Below the pieces are notes generated by a model that was not told the origin of the DNA, searched no databases, and saw nothing but the letters and a program-made list of their open reading frames with translations. Below, one piece after another: positions 39,601 to 51,400 of a stretch of 64,000 nucleotides of DNA. Both the position numbers and the translations under genes were made by a program. Location: positions 186,001 to 250,000 of the forward strand of contig JAURVB010014703.1 in NCBI GenBank assembly GCA_033002965.1. The letters run 5' to 3'. This DNA comes from Piper betle. Its lineage: Eukaryota; Streptophyta; Magnoliopsida; Piperales; Piperaceae. The stretch's first letter is position 1, and each line of letters opens with the position of its first letter.

Positions 39601-40833
39601 ACCTAAAAATTAAATATCATATAAGCACCATAGCCGTCAGATAGTTAACATATCTGCGTTAATTCTTAAATTAAAAAAACATACAACCACATTAGAGAGC
39701 AGAGCTTATTGTCTTTAATTCTAAAAAAAAAAAACAACGTACAACCACAATAGATAAACCTCAAAGGGAGCATAGCTTATGATAAAAACAGTTAATATCT
39801 CAATATTGAATTTAAATTAGTGCTGGCGCCATCCTCATTCGCCTTGTTTTCTTTTTTACAAAAATGCTTTGATAAATTAATCATTTTTAGTTTAAACATT
39901 GTAATTGGAAATTAGCATCATCAATCTACTACCTAATTAAGCTTTCATCTCTATATTATCTCATTCAAAATTCATCTTTCATGTCTTTGCATAAGCAAGT
40001 CATGGAAGAAAGGGGCGTTTTCTTTATTCAAAGATTAGGTAAAGGAAGAGTAATGGAGAAAAACTTTGACAATATTGATTTATATTTTGTTGGTTCTCGA
40101 CAGGAAATTAATATTGATTTGCTTCAGTTATCACAATGAGATCAATATGATCACTATTAATAATGACAAAAAAATTTAAAACAAATCTTTTACATTTTGT
40201 CGTATTTTTCTTCTAACTATATCATGTTTTTCCTTCACAAATAACCGTATAATATTTGATGTTATTTATATTTCATTGGGTATAGTTTTATAGGTTTATA
40301 TTTCACTCGATTGAGGGAGTGGCCGATGATCTATATAACTGTAGGTGACAAGGGAAAGAGACTAAGCATATCAGTACAAACAAGGTAAGTTTTAACGTTG
40401 GATTTTCAAATAAGATTCGAGTATTAATTTCACATTATATTATTTATTAAGTCGTTTAATATATTCCCTAAACAGTCACAAAATTTACATGGATAAGTGT
40501 TAATTTATTCAAAAATTAAATGCATAATTGTTGATTTGTATAATTTAATTTTACAAATTACTAACACACACACACGTATATATATAATATTCTTTAATAA
40601 CGTTTTAAGGTGTCCTGTGCATGGTTATGACTAGTATATATACAAAATTGGATTGATTAAAATTCCATTCAATTCAAGTAGTAATCAGCTAACAACCAGC
40701 ACTAAGCCGAAGACGAAGACGAAGACGAAGGCAACGAAGACGACGAAGACGAAGGTTTATAATACATCCTCGGCAACACTTAACACACACCAAAAGATAT
40801 TTGAGAGACCGATCAAAGACGACGGAGATAACC
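36655..40833. other. 4-kb intergenic stretch, repeat-rich
   Basis: No supported gene. 37935-38430 contains the CGAGCCGA/GAGCTCAAG-type words of common dicot dispersed repeats. 38990-39300 holds a frame without a known domain (MNSCFLVVVLCSSSYFLG on minus) next to a GAAGAAGAACAAAGAACAAC purine tract. The leader of the downstream LysM gene has a GAAGACGAAGACGAAGACGA tract at about 40712-40760. Confidence 0.45.
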
Positions 40834-42966
40834 ATGAAGACGGCCCGCACACCGCCGGAGCTCCTCATCCTCCTCCTCGCCGCCGGCGCCGCCACAGCAG
40901 CCGCCAACTTCACCTGCAGCGCTCCGGCCACCTGCATCGCCATGGCCGGCTACGTCCCGGCCGACGGAACCACCCTCGCCGCTGTCGCCTCCTCTTCACC
41001 CTCCCCTCCAACCTCTTCCTCATCGCCGCCAACAACCTCCCCGCCTCCACCCCGCCCTCCCACCCCTTCCCCGCCAACTCCACCGTCCGCGTCCCCTTCC
41101 CCTGCAACTGCTCCGGCGCCGGCATCGGCGTCTCGGGCGGCGGGCCCGTCTACATAGTCCAGCCAGGCGACGGTCTGGACTACATCGCCCGGGTTCACTT
41201 CAACGGAATAGTCACCTACCAAGAGATCGCGGCGGCGAACGGGATCCCGGACCCGAACCTGATCACGGTCGGCCAGGAGCTGCGGATACCGCTGCCGTGT
41301 AGCTGCGACCAAGTGGGCGGCGTCCCGACGGTGCACTACGCTCACATGGTGGTGCCGAGGAGCACGGTGGAGGGGATAGCGACGGAGTTTGGGACGACGG
41401 CGGAGACGCTGCTGCGGTTGAACCCGTCGTTGGGGGTGATCCCAATAACCTCCTCCCCAACTCCTTTCTCGACGTCCCTCTTCGAGGTTGGTTAGTGTGC
41501 AATCTTCCAAGTTTTAGTTTGGCGCTCGTAGTATTAGTGTTTGTTAACTCCAATTTAGATATGTTTTAGTCCTGGTCTATCCTGTTTGATGATGATCTCT
41601 TGAGCTCTGGAGAAAGATGGTGTTTAATTTTGTGATCTGGAAAGCAGTTTGTGTTGACATGATGATATCATATCATATCATATAAAGGACATCAGATTTT
41701 TTATGAGTGGTCAATAATGTTATTATGGAATGGTAGTGATGGCCATGAAGAATTCATTGGTAGCAAGGTGGGTTGGTTGCATTTGGGGGGGGGGGTGGTT
41801 GAATTTGATGGGTCATATATACGTTTATAATATAGTTTTTGAAAGTCTAGGAGGATTTTAACATCTATATATACAACTCCTGGTGATAGAGTTTTAAACT
41901 ATGAAATCCGATCCCTGCTTGTTTTGAGCTAAGATTAATGAGCGTTTCTCAATCGCGCATCAATGGGGTGTTTTGCAGCTTGTGCGTCTAACATCCGCAA
42001 CGACTCGCTGGACAGCGGCTTGATGGTAACAAATGGCAGCTACTCTCTCACCGCCAATGGTTGCGTCCAATGCAGCTGCGACTCGGCCAATTGGGAGTAA
42101 GTACTAGAATATAGTCATACACAATCGCTCGTTCACTGCCATTACAAATTCGTCTACTCTTCGCGCTGGTGTTTTTACCTCTACGCCAACGATATGCTGC
42201 AGGTTACAATGCAGGCCATCACAGGGGGTGCCCATATCAGGGTGGAATAGGTGCCCATCTATGCAGTGCGGTGCACGCCGTGATGTGATCATTGGCAATG
42301 TTACAGCATCATCCGATTGCCAACGCACAGTCTGTAGCTACACAGGATACACAAATACTTCAATTTTGGCCCAACTCGTTAGAGAGTCTACTTGTCCTAG
42401 TAAGTTTGCTACATCCCTGCTTGAAAAGTTGAATTGATTATTAGGGATCACAACGAGGTTTTCTAACTATATTTGCTGAATGTTCAGGTCCTCAACCATC
42501 AATTCAGCCTCCTCGGGCTTCCACTCCAAATGTTGAGCCTCCTCGCACTAATCCCCCTGCAAATTCTGCTCCTCCGCCATCAATTCAGCCTCCTGGGGCT
42601 TCTACTCCAAATGTTGAGCCTCCTCGCACTTCTCCCCCTGCAACTTCTACTCCTCCGCCATCAATTCAGCCTCCTGGGGCTTCTACTCCAAATGTTGAGC
42701 CTCCTCGCACTTCTCCCCCTGAAAATTCTACTCCTCCGCCAGCAATTCAGCCTCCTGGGGCTCCTCCAAATGTTGAGCCTCCTCGCACTTCTCCCCCTGC
42801 AAATTCTACTCCTCCGCCATCAATTCAGCCTCCTGGGGCTTCTACTCCAAATGTTGATCCTCCTCGCACTTCTCCCCCTGCAAATTCTACTCCTCCGCTT
42901 GGACTCCAGTGGTGGAACTGGGCACTGGCTCACCTTGTACTGACGTATATTAGTCTGTCTTGCTAG
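40834..42966 (+). CDS. LysM-domain GPI-anchored protein (LYM1/LYM3 type)
   Basis: Cell-surface glycan (peptidoglycan/chitin-like) binding co-receptor. Exons: 40834-41486, 41979-42096, 42203-42399 and 42488-42966, about 482 residues after two repairs. A signal peptide (LLILLLAAGAATAAANF) starts the protein. Cys pairs CNC and CSCD border LysM modules: VYIVQPGDGLDYIARV and HYAHMVVPRSTVEGIATEF, each followed by an NP/NG-type loop (LNPSLG). A Cys-rich domain follows (CVQCSCDSANWELQC; GWNRCPSMQCG). Exon 4 encodes five proline-rich repeats and a hydrophobic end (WNWALAHLVLTYISLS), fitting a GPI signal. Two one-base losses split the frame: near 40990 (CC for CCC, before LFTLPSN) and in G5 at 41432-41436 (G6 expected). 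The frame at 42473-42943 in another phase is spurious. Confidence 0.9.
42490..42895 (+). repeat. 81-bp in-frame minisatellite (proline-rich hinge)
   Basis: About five tandem units of 78-81 bp within LysM-gene exon 4. Each encodes a 26-27-residue block, with PPSIQPPGASTPNVEPP followed by RTSPPANSTPP variants. One unit lacks a codon (GAPPNVEPP). Unit length is a multiple of three, so copy-number changes would leave the frame intact. The block lies between the Cys-rich domain and the GPI signal, where other plant members have a shorter Pro/Ser linker. Confidence 0.85.
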
Positions 42967-44006
42967 AATGAAATCTGTGAGATTGATCGTTCTTGTTTTG
43001 TTTTCTGCCTTTCACTACTAGCAGTGAAAGTGTTGGTACCACTGTATCTGAAACTTTATTTATGTTTCCCTCTATTTTTGTTTCACATATTATCATACAA
43101 ATTATGTCCACTATTTTGTGTTCATACTACAAGCCCAACACTCCTTCCCATTCAAAGCTCATTACAACATTTGATCCTACGGAGGAAGTATCTCAATCTC
43201 CCGTCCTGACTCCTACTCCACCACTGTTCAAAAGGCTACTAAGAAAAATTAACTATAGGCCTTCCATCCTGTCAATGCCTTCTCCTTCCCTATAATGGAA
43301 TGCTGGGTATCCATGAAAAGAGAATATATTCAAATGCAATCTTTGTTTCAGTCCAGGCGCAAAAGCCGTCAGCAAGCTCATCAACCATAATCCAAATTTG
43401 TGTTAAAAATTAGAAAAATATTACAGTACGATGATGCACCAGCAGGCTCCCTCAAAAAATAGGGCTTTGATTTACCGAGTGCCAGACTTTTGTCAATCCC
43501 AGATGACCCTTAAATAAGACAACATCCTGTATTTTCATTTCTAAATCCTCTGTAATGAATATGCCATCTAATGCTAGAAGTAACTTAAGTTCTTCATTAA
43601 CAAGCAAAATCTTGGCTAACCTTGGGGCAGCTCAACCAAATCCTGATAATCAAAGTCCAGCCACGCCAAAAGCTGCAATTCTGCCCTCCAAAAACCGACA
43701 TATGGTCCTAGAGTACTCTAGAATCTATCAAAGTTAAAATAGGAATAGAATGAAGGCATTAACATTTTTCAATAGAAAAGGATATACCCCACACAATGTC
43801 TGAAAACTCATTTTGAATCCATAGACATGCATACAACATTGCAATGCAAAAAACATTGCAGAACTAATTAGACAAGCTAGAAGGAAAACCTCACGTCCCA
43901 CTGAGAAAAATAATCCCAATTTGTTAAAATGTTGCCTCAGTGCTCGAAAGCTTTTATTTTAACAAAATAATTATTTATTTACTTCCTGTGTTATTTCAGA
44001 CGTTAG
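42967..44006. other. 3' flanks of the LysM gene and POP5
   Basis: Convergent 3' ends. No recognised coding sequence; frames at 42993-43295 and 43555-43737 lack domains. Confidence 0.5.
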
Positions 44007-44600
44007 TTAGTCTCCCATCATCAACCCATATTCTTCAAATTTCGCCTCGTCACAGTTCAAAACGGCATCTTTACATGCCCTAATGCTTCCTATTAATACA
44101 AAAAAACAAAAATCTCATACACCAGTAGTCGAGAAATTTCGAACGAACATAATAGTATATCAAGGTTAAATCAAAAAGTAACCACTTAATCTTAACATAT
44201 TGAACATAACAGGACAGTCCCCAATGCTTTTGGCCATGGTGATAGCAGACCATATCTTTTGGTAGTCATCCTGTGTAACTCTAACAACAAATAGTTTGGT
44301 GATAGGATTTACATACTTCACCGCCCATTCAATGTACAAAAAGAGAATCAAGACATGAACCAAAAAGAAAAAAAACTATAATCCACATTGATGATAAATT
44401 AGAATGTAATCGAAGAAAATACACTTACCCTGCATGACATGATGACGGCAAGGCCACATTCTCCGAAGTTTGTCAAGATACAGTCCTTAATAGCTTTTGT
44501 GACATTGAGTTGGCTCAGCCTAATGGGATCTTCTCGATCTAGATTCCGTTAGGGTCTAAAGAGATCTCCATGACCAAGACCTATTCTTAAACGCCACCAT
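44007..44600 (-). CDS. POP5: Ribonuclease P/MRP subunit POP5 homologue, broken frame
   Basis: A protein subunit of the nuclear RNase P and MRP ribonucleoproteins for tRNA and rRNA processing. Exons: 44600-44429, 44321-44183 and 44089-44007. Diagnostic peptides are MVAFKNR, LDREDPIRLSQLNVTKAIKD, FGECGLAVI, YVNPITKLFVVRV, DDYQKIWSAITM, KSIGDCPVMFNMLRLSG and ACKDAVLNCDEAKFEEYG. With repairs the length is about 131 residues, shorter than the roughly 150 of Arabidopsis. Three single-base losses are needed: after KNR (TACTTG reads TCTTG), before NLDRED (GGAAAT reads GGAAT), and at the exon-2 acceptor (GGCG|GTGAAG, where CAG|GTGAAG is expected). It could be a decayed copy, but the same error type occurs in essential neighbours. 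Confidence 0.75.
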
Positions 44601-45316
44601 CTTCTGTCACCATGAAGGGCAAAATGTTTAAGCTCATCAGGTAATAGAATGAATTCAATGTTATGTTAGAAGCTGTTGTTATGAAGAACAGGTAACACTA
44701 ACAAACATTCGGTTTCTTCGGGAACTTAAAAAACGAACTAAATGTTGAAAGAATGTGTATAATCGGGAACGGGTTTGGCTATTCAAAGCTCGATTAAACT
44801 CGATTCAGCTTGATGTTTGATTTAAAGCTCAATTCATTAGCAAATGATTGGGGCCTAAGTTTGTACCAACACAAATTGGTTTGACTAAAAACTTAATACT
44901 TTAAATAAAGAATAAGATTTTTTACCATATTTATTTTAATTTTTTTATATAAATATAACCAAATTATAAAATATCATTATATAATATTAAATTAAAAAAA
45001 TTATGCATGATTAAATTATCTTTTATGTATAATTATATCAAACTTGAAATAATTTAATTAAAAATTAAATTTAAAAAATTATATAAAAAGCATCGTCAAT
45101 ACATATGAATTAAACTAGTTCGAATCTAACTTGAACTTAATCAACTCGAATGTTTTTTAATTCGACTTGAATTCAAAATCAAACGAGCCGAGTTAAACAA
45201 AATTCGACTCAGTTTGTCCGATAAGCACCCCTTAGAAGGGGTGACCTTATTCTCACAAACGCCACTCGGAGACTTGGGCCCCCGACTACTGAGCACTTTG
45301 CGATGTTTTAGAGCCC
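44601..45316. other. AT-rich spacer with dispersed-repeat words
   Basis: 44770-45220 has the CTCGATT/AAACTCGATTCAGC and AACGAGCCGAGTTAAAC phrases of a common dicot dispersed repeat, like 37935-38430. No gene. Confidence 0.4.
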
Positions 45317-45324
45317 GTCGTGAT
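45317..45324. repeat. Target-site duplication, left
   Basis: GTCGTGAT, identical to 46248-46255. Confidence 0.85.
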
Positions 45325-46247
45325 CATGGTTGCACGAACCGGCCGATTCCGTGCGGAATCGGCCATTTAAATCGGATCGGCGTCGCCCGATCCGATCTTG
45401 GGCCGACGACTCGGTCGGCCCCGAATCGGGTCGTGAATCGGCCCGTTTCGGCCGATTCCGACCGACGAACTCGGAATCCGGAATCGGCCGATTTAAATCG
45501 GAATCGGTTTTTTTATGAAATTACCAAAATACCCTAGGTATAATTTTTTATTAAATTATTTAAGCATGGGTAAAATGGTAACTTGGATTTAAACCTAAAT
45601 CAAACCCCTCCCCGATTCCGCCGCCCGACTCCGACCTTCAGCTCCGCCGCGCTTGCGCTCGTCCTCCCTCGGCCGTCCTCCGTCCGACCAGGCCACCGCC
45701 GCCCGACCTCCGACCTCAGCTCCGCCCTCCGCCACGATTCCGCCGCAGTCGTTGCGACCGCCGCCCGAACTCGGGTTCCGCCTGGTCGGACGCGAGCGCC
45801 GCGGTTCCGCCGCGAATTTGCCGTCCGACTGCTGCCTGTTCGTCCGACCGGGCTGCCGACATCCTCCGACATCGCCGCCGCGAGACTCGCCCGCCGACCG
45901 GGTCGGCGGCGGCGGCGGGAGGTAAAGAGTGGCATTCTCGTAATTAAAAGTTGACCTCGAGTCTAACTCGAGTCAAAAATAATAATTAACTCTAAATAAT
46001 TAAAAAATCTTAAAAAAATATTTAAAAATATCATAAATTATAATACACAGAATAATATCAAAATAACATCAATATCCAATTTTAATATATTTATATTATA
46101 AATTGTCAAATTATTATATATGACCGATTAAATTAATTTGGACCGATTCAACAAAACCGATTCCTGGCCGATTCAGACCGATTCCGATTCCGATTCCGAT
46201 TCACGGGAAAACCGATTCCGATTCCGATTCCGATTCATGCAACCATG
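45325..46247. mobile_element. hAT-like nonautonomous DNA transposon with 8-bp target duplication
   Basis: The ends are inverted: CATGGTTGCACGAACCGG at the left and the complement of CCGATTCATGCAACCATG at the right. The first 10 bases CATGGTTGCA pair perfectly. The 8-bp direct repeat GTCGTGAT flanks both sides (45317-45324 and 46248-46255), the size hAT transposases generate. The interior has a GC-rich block at 45600-45930, AT-rich tracts and subterminal GATTCC repeats. No transposase is encoded; the open frames at 45583-45954 on both strands are GC artefacts. Confidence 0.85.
46148..46237. repeat. GATTCC subterminal tandem motifs of the transposon
   Basis: Two clusters of tandem CCGATT hexamers lie just inside the right end. 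The left end has GGCCGATTCCG words in looser array. Subterminal repeats are typical of transposase-binding regions. Confidence 0.7.
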
Positions 46248-46255
46248 GTCGTGAT
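46248..46255. repeat. Target-site duplication, right
   Basis: GTCGTGAT, identical to 45317-45324. Confidence 0.85.
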
Positions 46256-48415
46256 AACTCGGAGCCCAGTAACGTGTAATGGGGCTAGTCCACCAAAATT
46301 GTTATTTCTATGGCCTCTTTGTTTCCAAGCAATTGTTTGCCCGCGTGCTTACGTTTTCCGTGACCTTACACACACACTAAGTACTCGAATGACTCGTATC
46401 AAGAAATAGCCCTTAAAACGCGCAACTTCCTTCGTAAGAATTTCATTATCATTCACTTGTCTAGCTTTTGTATTAATGCATACGTTCTGCTTGATGCTAC
46501 TGGCAAACCAATGCAACATGCATATATATATATGTATGCTTCATGTAACCTTATCTACGATGGAGCTTTGAATGCCAACACTTCTGAGCTTACTTGTGTT
46601 GGCATTCCAGTTCTAGCTGACATGCACATCATCTGTACAGAACATTATTTTATCTGTGCATGTTTCGCAGACTGACAAAAAAACTTACAAAAGAATGCTG
46701 CATGCTGGTGATTTCCTTGTCAACAGTGGAACTAAACACCGAGAGGAGAGTCTCATCGCGGCCCCCACCCGATCCTTGATCGAAAACGAGATGTGTAGGT
46801 TACAACGATGCTTATTTACAAAAGTGATCGAGATTGTCAATAAAAATGAATTGACTTCATCCTTTGTCCACATAATCTTGGACCTGAGTTGGCAGCCAAC
46901 GTGGCAAAGACTGGCTAACCCTGCGCCAACAACACATGTTTCCCGCAAACTTGGCAGCCATTGCCGATCGTGGACGAATCAAGGCCAACAAGTCGGATTC
47001 CACGTGGCTAAGACACATAGAGACGAGTCAGCAGCAGGCACGAATGGCGGAAAAAAGCCGTCCCCCGTGGCTGGCCGTTTTCGAGGTCCCATTATGTTTC
47101 CAAATTGGGTAAAATGCAATTCCACATATTTAGAAAATTAATAAATAAATAAATAATATAAGCATAATTAAATTCCCTTTAACAAGTCCTTAATCAAATA
47201 CTCGTTATGGAATAAGAAATATCTTAACAATTCACATCTCCTTGAGAATGAACTAATTATTAAAAAATAGCGGCCAGAACCGATTTAGACCCTGAAGCAA
47301 GGCATGATTAATAAGGTAAATCTCGTGTCCAAAGCTATTTAATCCTAGCGGTTGAAAATTATCCACCTGGCAAGACAAAAAGCTCATAGACATGAGTCAA
47401 CCAATCTGTGCTGTCACATCTACGGGGCCCACCTCAGGTCAGGTGCCGTTTTGGCGGCCTGCCGTGAATTTTTTCAGAGACGCCACCAATTTATACGCCA
47501 TAATCCACCTCCACCCACTTTTAATGTTTGTACTGCCTACTTTTATCTCTTGAGAATGTATGTACAATTAAGGTTGCTTGCCTTGAATTTTCCACTATCA
47601 TGGCTTATTTAGAATTAGATAATTAAATTATTTACATTAATTTTTTTTAAGTGCATATTTTTAAATAAATATACTTTTAAATAAACGAATAATTGGAATA
47701 TAATATTTTCTAAACATATATAACAATTCGAAGAAAATACTTACTCCTTATTTTCTATAGTGATTTAGTAAAATTTTAATGTTTTAAAATGTAACATATG
47801 ATTCAATTTTTATTTGTAAATTATAACATTTTAATTATTTTTATTTTATTTTCTTCATTCTTTACTAAAAATCACACATAGTAATATGAGAGTAATTTTA
47901 AAAAATAAATGTCATCTTTTAATAAGTGTCTTTTTGGCCACATACATGTAGCTCACAAAATTTATTTTTCTCCAACAATTAAAACACATCATAATTTATC
48001 TTACACCTTAATCATTTTATCAAAATATATTTTCTCATACATAGTAAGAAAGATTAACAATGTTATTAAAGCTACTCAACCCTTATAAAGTTATAAAAAA
48101 TACTCTCTTTATTGCATATTCGACTAATTTTAGCCACCTGGAAAACTAATTTTAGCCAATCAACGATGGACAAATTTCATAATCGAGGGATTAAAAAATG
48201 CAAATTCTTTTTAGAATTATGAGTGGGGTGGACTCACACTAAGACCCCACTGGAACTGTGTCCAGCCCCGCACGAGCCAATTCCTCACACGCTTACTCCC
48301 TTCCCCGGCCCGCCGCAGTCGCCGTCGTCTTCGCCCCCTTTTGAGCACCGCCTCCCGCCTCCTCCCCTATCGGCCGGCGGCGGATGGCATTCTCCTAAAC
48401 CACTCGCCGGCGGCC
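46256..48415. other. Intergenic region before ESV1
   Basis: The AT-rich stretch 47600-48200 follows a moderate-GC part with frames lacking domains (46656-47141). The last 150 bp is GC-rich leader for ESV1. Confidence 0.45.
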
Positions 48416-51400
48416 ATGAACTCAACTCCCCGCGCCTTCCTCGGCTGCGGCCGGTGGTGCCTCGGCGCCTTCCGGCCCCGCCCCCGCCGGCGGCGGCCGG
48501 CGGCGGCGCGGCGAGGTGCTGCTGCCCGGAGCCGAAGCTTCCGAAGTTGGCGGCGGTTGGCGCGGGCGGGCCGCTTCGGGCTGCGGCGGGGTCTCGGCGG
48601 TGGCGGCCGGCGGGGATGGGGATTTCCCCGGCGGGAGGGTGCGGGCAATGCCGGCGCAGTCGTTCGTCTCCCCAAGGTGAGCGCGGTTTTTTTTTTGTTT
48701 CGAATTTTGAATTTTGTAGTTCCGATTTGTTTCTTCTACTTCGGCCAGCAATGGCATTTGGAGTGACACTAATAAAGTTCTTGTTTTTTTTATTTTTTAG
48801 AATTTATGATGCAAAAAAATGGTTTCTTTTGCGGGTTTCAATCTGTTCTTAGCTTTGAGTGTGTATGAGAGTTTTGTTGGCCAGAAAATTGTTGTACTGT
48901 ATCAAAATTTTGATGTTATGGCTACTTTTGGGTTAGTTTGTTTGATTTGAGTGCTTGTTGCTGTTGTAATGAGTTGTATTGGAATTGCTGCAGGCCAAGG
49001 GAGCCTTCTAGACAGGACGAGTTTTCTCGTCGTTGTAGTCCGAAGAATTCTGGTCCCCAATCTCGTGATACTCCGCCTAAGAGAGGTAAGACGAAGGGTA
49101 TCAGTGTGTCATCTTGGTTCATATGTTTTCTGCGTTTTTTTTTGTCTATTGAGATTGGTTTTTCCTAGAAATGGTGATTGTTTTTAAAAAACTTATGTAT
49201 AGATACCGGCATTGCTAATGAGAAGGATTGGGAGATCAATTTGTTGTATGAAAAGGTAAATGAATCGGGCACCAATGAAGATGGGAGTACCTGGTATAGG
49301 GAGAGTGGCGAGGATCTTGGTGAGAACGGGTACAGATGTAGGTGGGCGAAGATGGGTGGCCAATCTCGTGATGGTTTATCAAAATGGAAAGAAACGGTAG
49401 AGAACTTCTCCACTGATCGCATATCCATTTTTTAGGATTATAGTTGTCATTGTATTGAACAAGTATAGAACATGTTTGTATCAGTACACATTCATAAAAT
49501 TCATAATCAGTTAATCACATATCCCTGATAAGTAATGAACCAGGTGATAATATTTAACTGGTTTTTATCCTCCTTGACAGTGGTGGGAGAAAAGCGATTG
49601 GACCGGATATAAAGAGCTGGGTATTTTCCCTCTTGCTGCTTGGATTTCTATATTGGATTGTGTAGTTTTAGCTGTAGGATAGTGTGGAGAAATATTCAAA
49701 GGTGGGCATTTCCAATGCTTTCCCTGGCCTTACCTTTACTGAACTGCTACATTTCATTAGGTGTGGTGAAATCCGGAAAAAATGCTGAAGGTGATTCTTG
49801 GTGGGAAACATGGCAGGAAGTTATGCACCAGGATGAATGGAGGTGTGCATTATGTAGAAATACATTTAACAAGTTTTTGGCATTTAAGTTTTGTACCTGT
49901 GAGCCTGTGATTGTTGTTAGAATACCTGGAACAAAATACCTGATTTCAATCTTTTAAGACGCAGTTAGCAGTAATTTAGACTATGTTTTTCCTGTGATAG
50001 CATATTTCAGTTTTCACCCTTGATCGGCTTGCTTGCTAGAGATACTTTTCAAATATGTTCTGACTTATGATTGTATGACCTTCAACATTAATGCCGTGTT
50101 TAGGGTGGGACAGCTTATGTTAGTATAAACAGCCTTAGCAACCCATTTTACAATTCTTTTCCTCATACGAAATTCAATGAAGTTTTTCATAGAAATGATG
50201 GCCCCAAGGTTTCTAATATGTACTGAAGGTACAGTAGCTTAGAATGTGTACATAAATCTTTGAGCACTATATACCGGAATCATGGCACCAAAAATTGCAG
50301 TCGCCACTTCTGGAAGGTCTGGCAGAAGATCATCTAATGTATAATTGGCTCACTCTGGCCTCGCATTTGTGACGTATCAAATAAAAGAAGCTTTTTTCAC
50401 TTTTTGTGGTAAGATATTTACTTTCAATGCCTGGCTGTCTGATAGTGGAGCTGATTGATGTAATTCGTAGTTCAGAGTCCAGCTTATCCGCTACTTAGTA
50501 AGATATGTTGATGAAGGGCACTGATAACTATATTGTAAAAGGGCTTCCCTGGCTTCTGGCTTGTTGCTGGTGACCATAATTAAATGAAGGATTTTTTGGA
50601 CTTGTGCAGTAATTTGGCGAGAATAGAGAGAAGTGCACAAAAACAAGCCAAGTCTGGCGCAGAGGATGCTGGGTGGTATGAAAAATGGTGAGGCAATTCA
50701 TTTGATGGCAAGGGAATTATTATTGAACAATATTCTGTTCACATTCTTGTGAATACTTTCTTTTGAATTGCTCTAGGTGGGAGAAGTATGACGCAAAAGG
50801 TTGGACTGAAAAGGGGGCACACAAGTATGGCAGACTGAACGAACAGTCATGGTGGGAAAAATGGGGAGAGCACTATGATGGAAGAGGATCAGTCTTGAAA
50901 TGGTTTGGCTTTTAACATATTATCCAAACTAAAGAAGTTATCAAGTGAAGTATAAGATACATGCTGTATTATGTCTGATCTGACTGAGGGTGGTTCTGCT
51001 TGACTGAACCATAGATGCATTATCAACGTGAACCAACATCACTTGCAATACTTTCTCATTATTAACTGTTTCAAGCATGTTTACCAGTTCCACGTCATGA
51101 TTTATGAAATAGAATTTTTTCTGCGGTTTTTTTAAGCAGACTCTCTCCTATGCACTGAGCACCATTTGCTTGCTTTATGAAATCTAGTGTAAGGCTTTGT
51201 AATCCTTTAACTGACTGTTGATGCTGTTTTCAGGACAGATAAATGGGCAGAAACTGAATTAGGCACCAAATGGGGAGATAAGTGGGAGGAGAAATTTTTG
51301 CTGGTATTGGCTCCCGGCAAGGGGAGACATGGCATGTCTCACCCGCTGGTGAACGTAAGTATACTTATGTGTGTTAGGAGCTGAGTATTAATCAACATTG

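Noticed and set aside
42473..42943. 156-codon Leu-rich frame (repeated SLLGLLLQMLSLLAL)
   Set aside because: It is the wrong phase of the proline-rich minisatellite in the LysM gene; the repeat keeps all frames open.
45583..45954. 90-123-codon frames on both strands inside the transposon
   Set aside because: They are Arg/Pro/Ala-rich low-complexity products of the GC block, with no transposase motifs.
48223..48852. 209-codon Pro-rich frame
   Set aside because: It overlaps ESV1 exon 1 in another phase and runs through the donor into intron.
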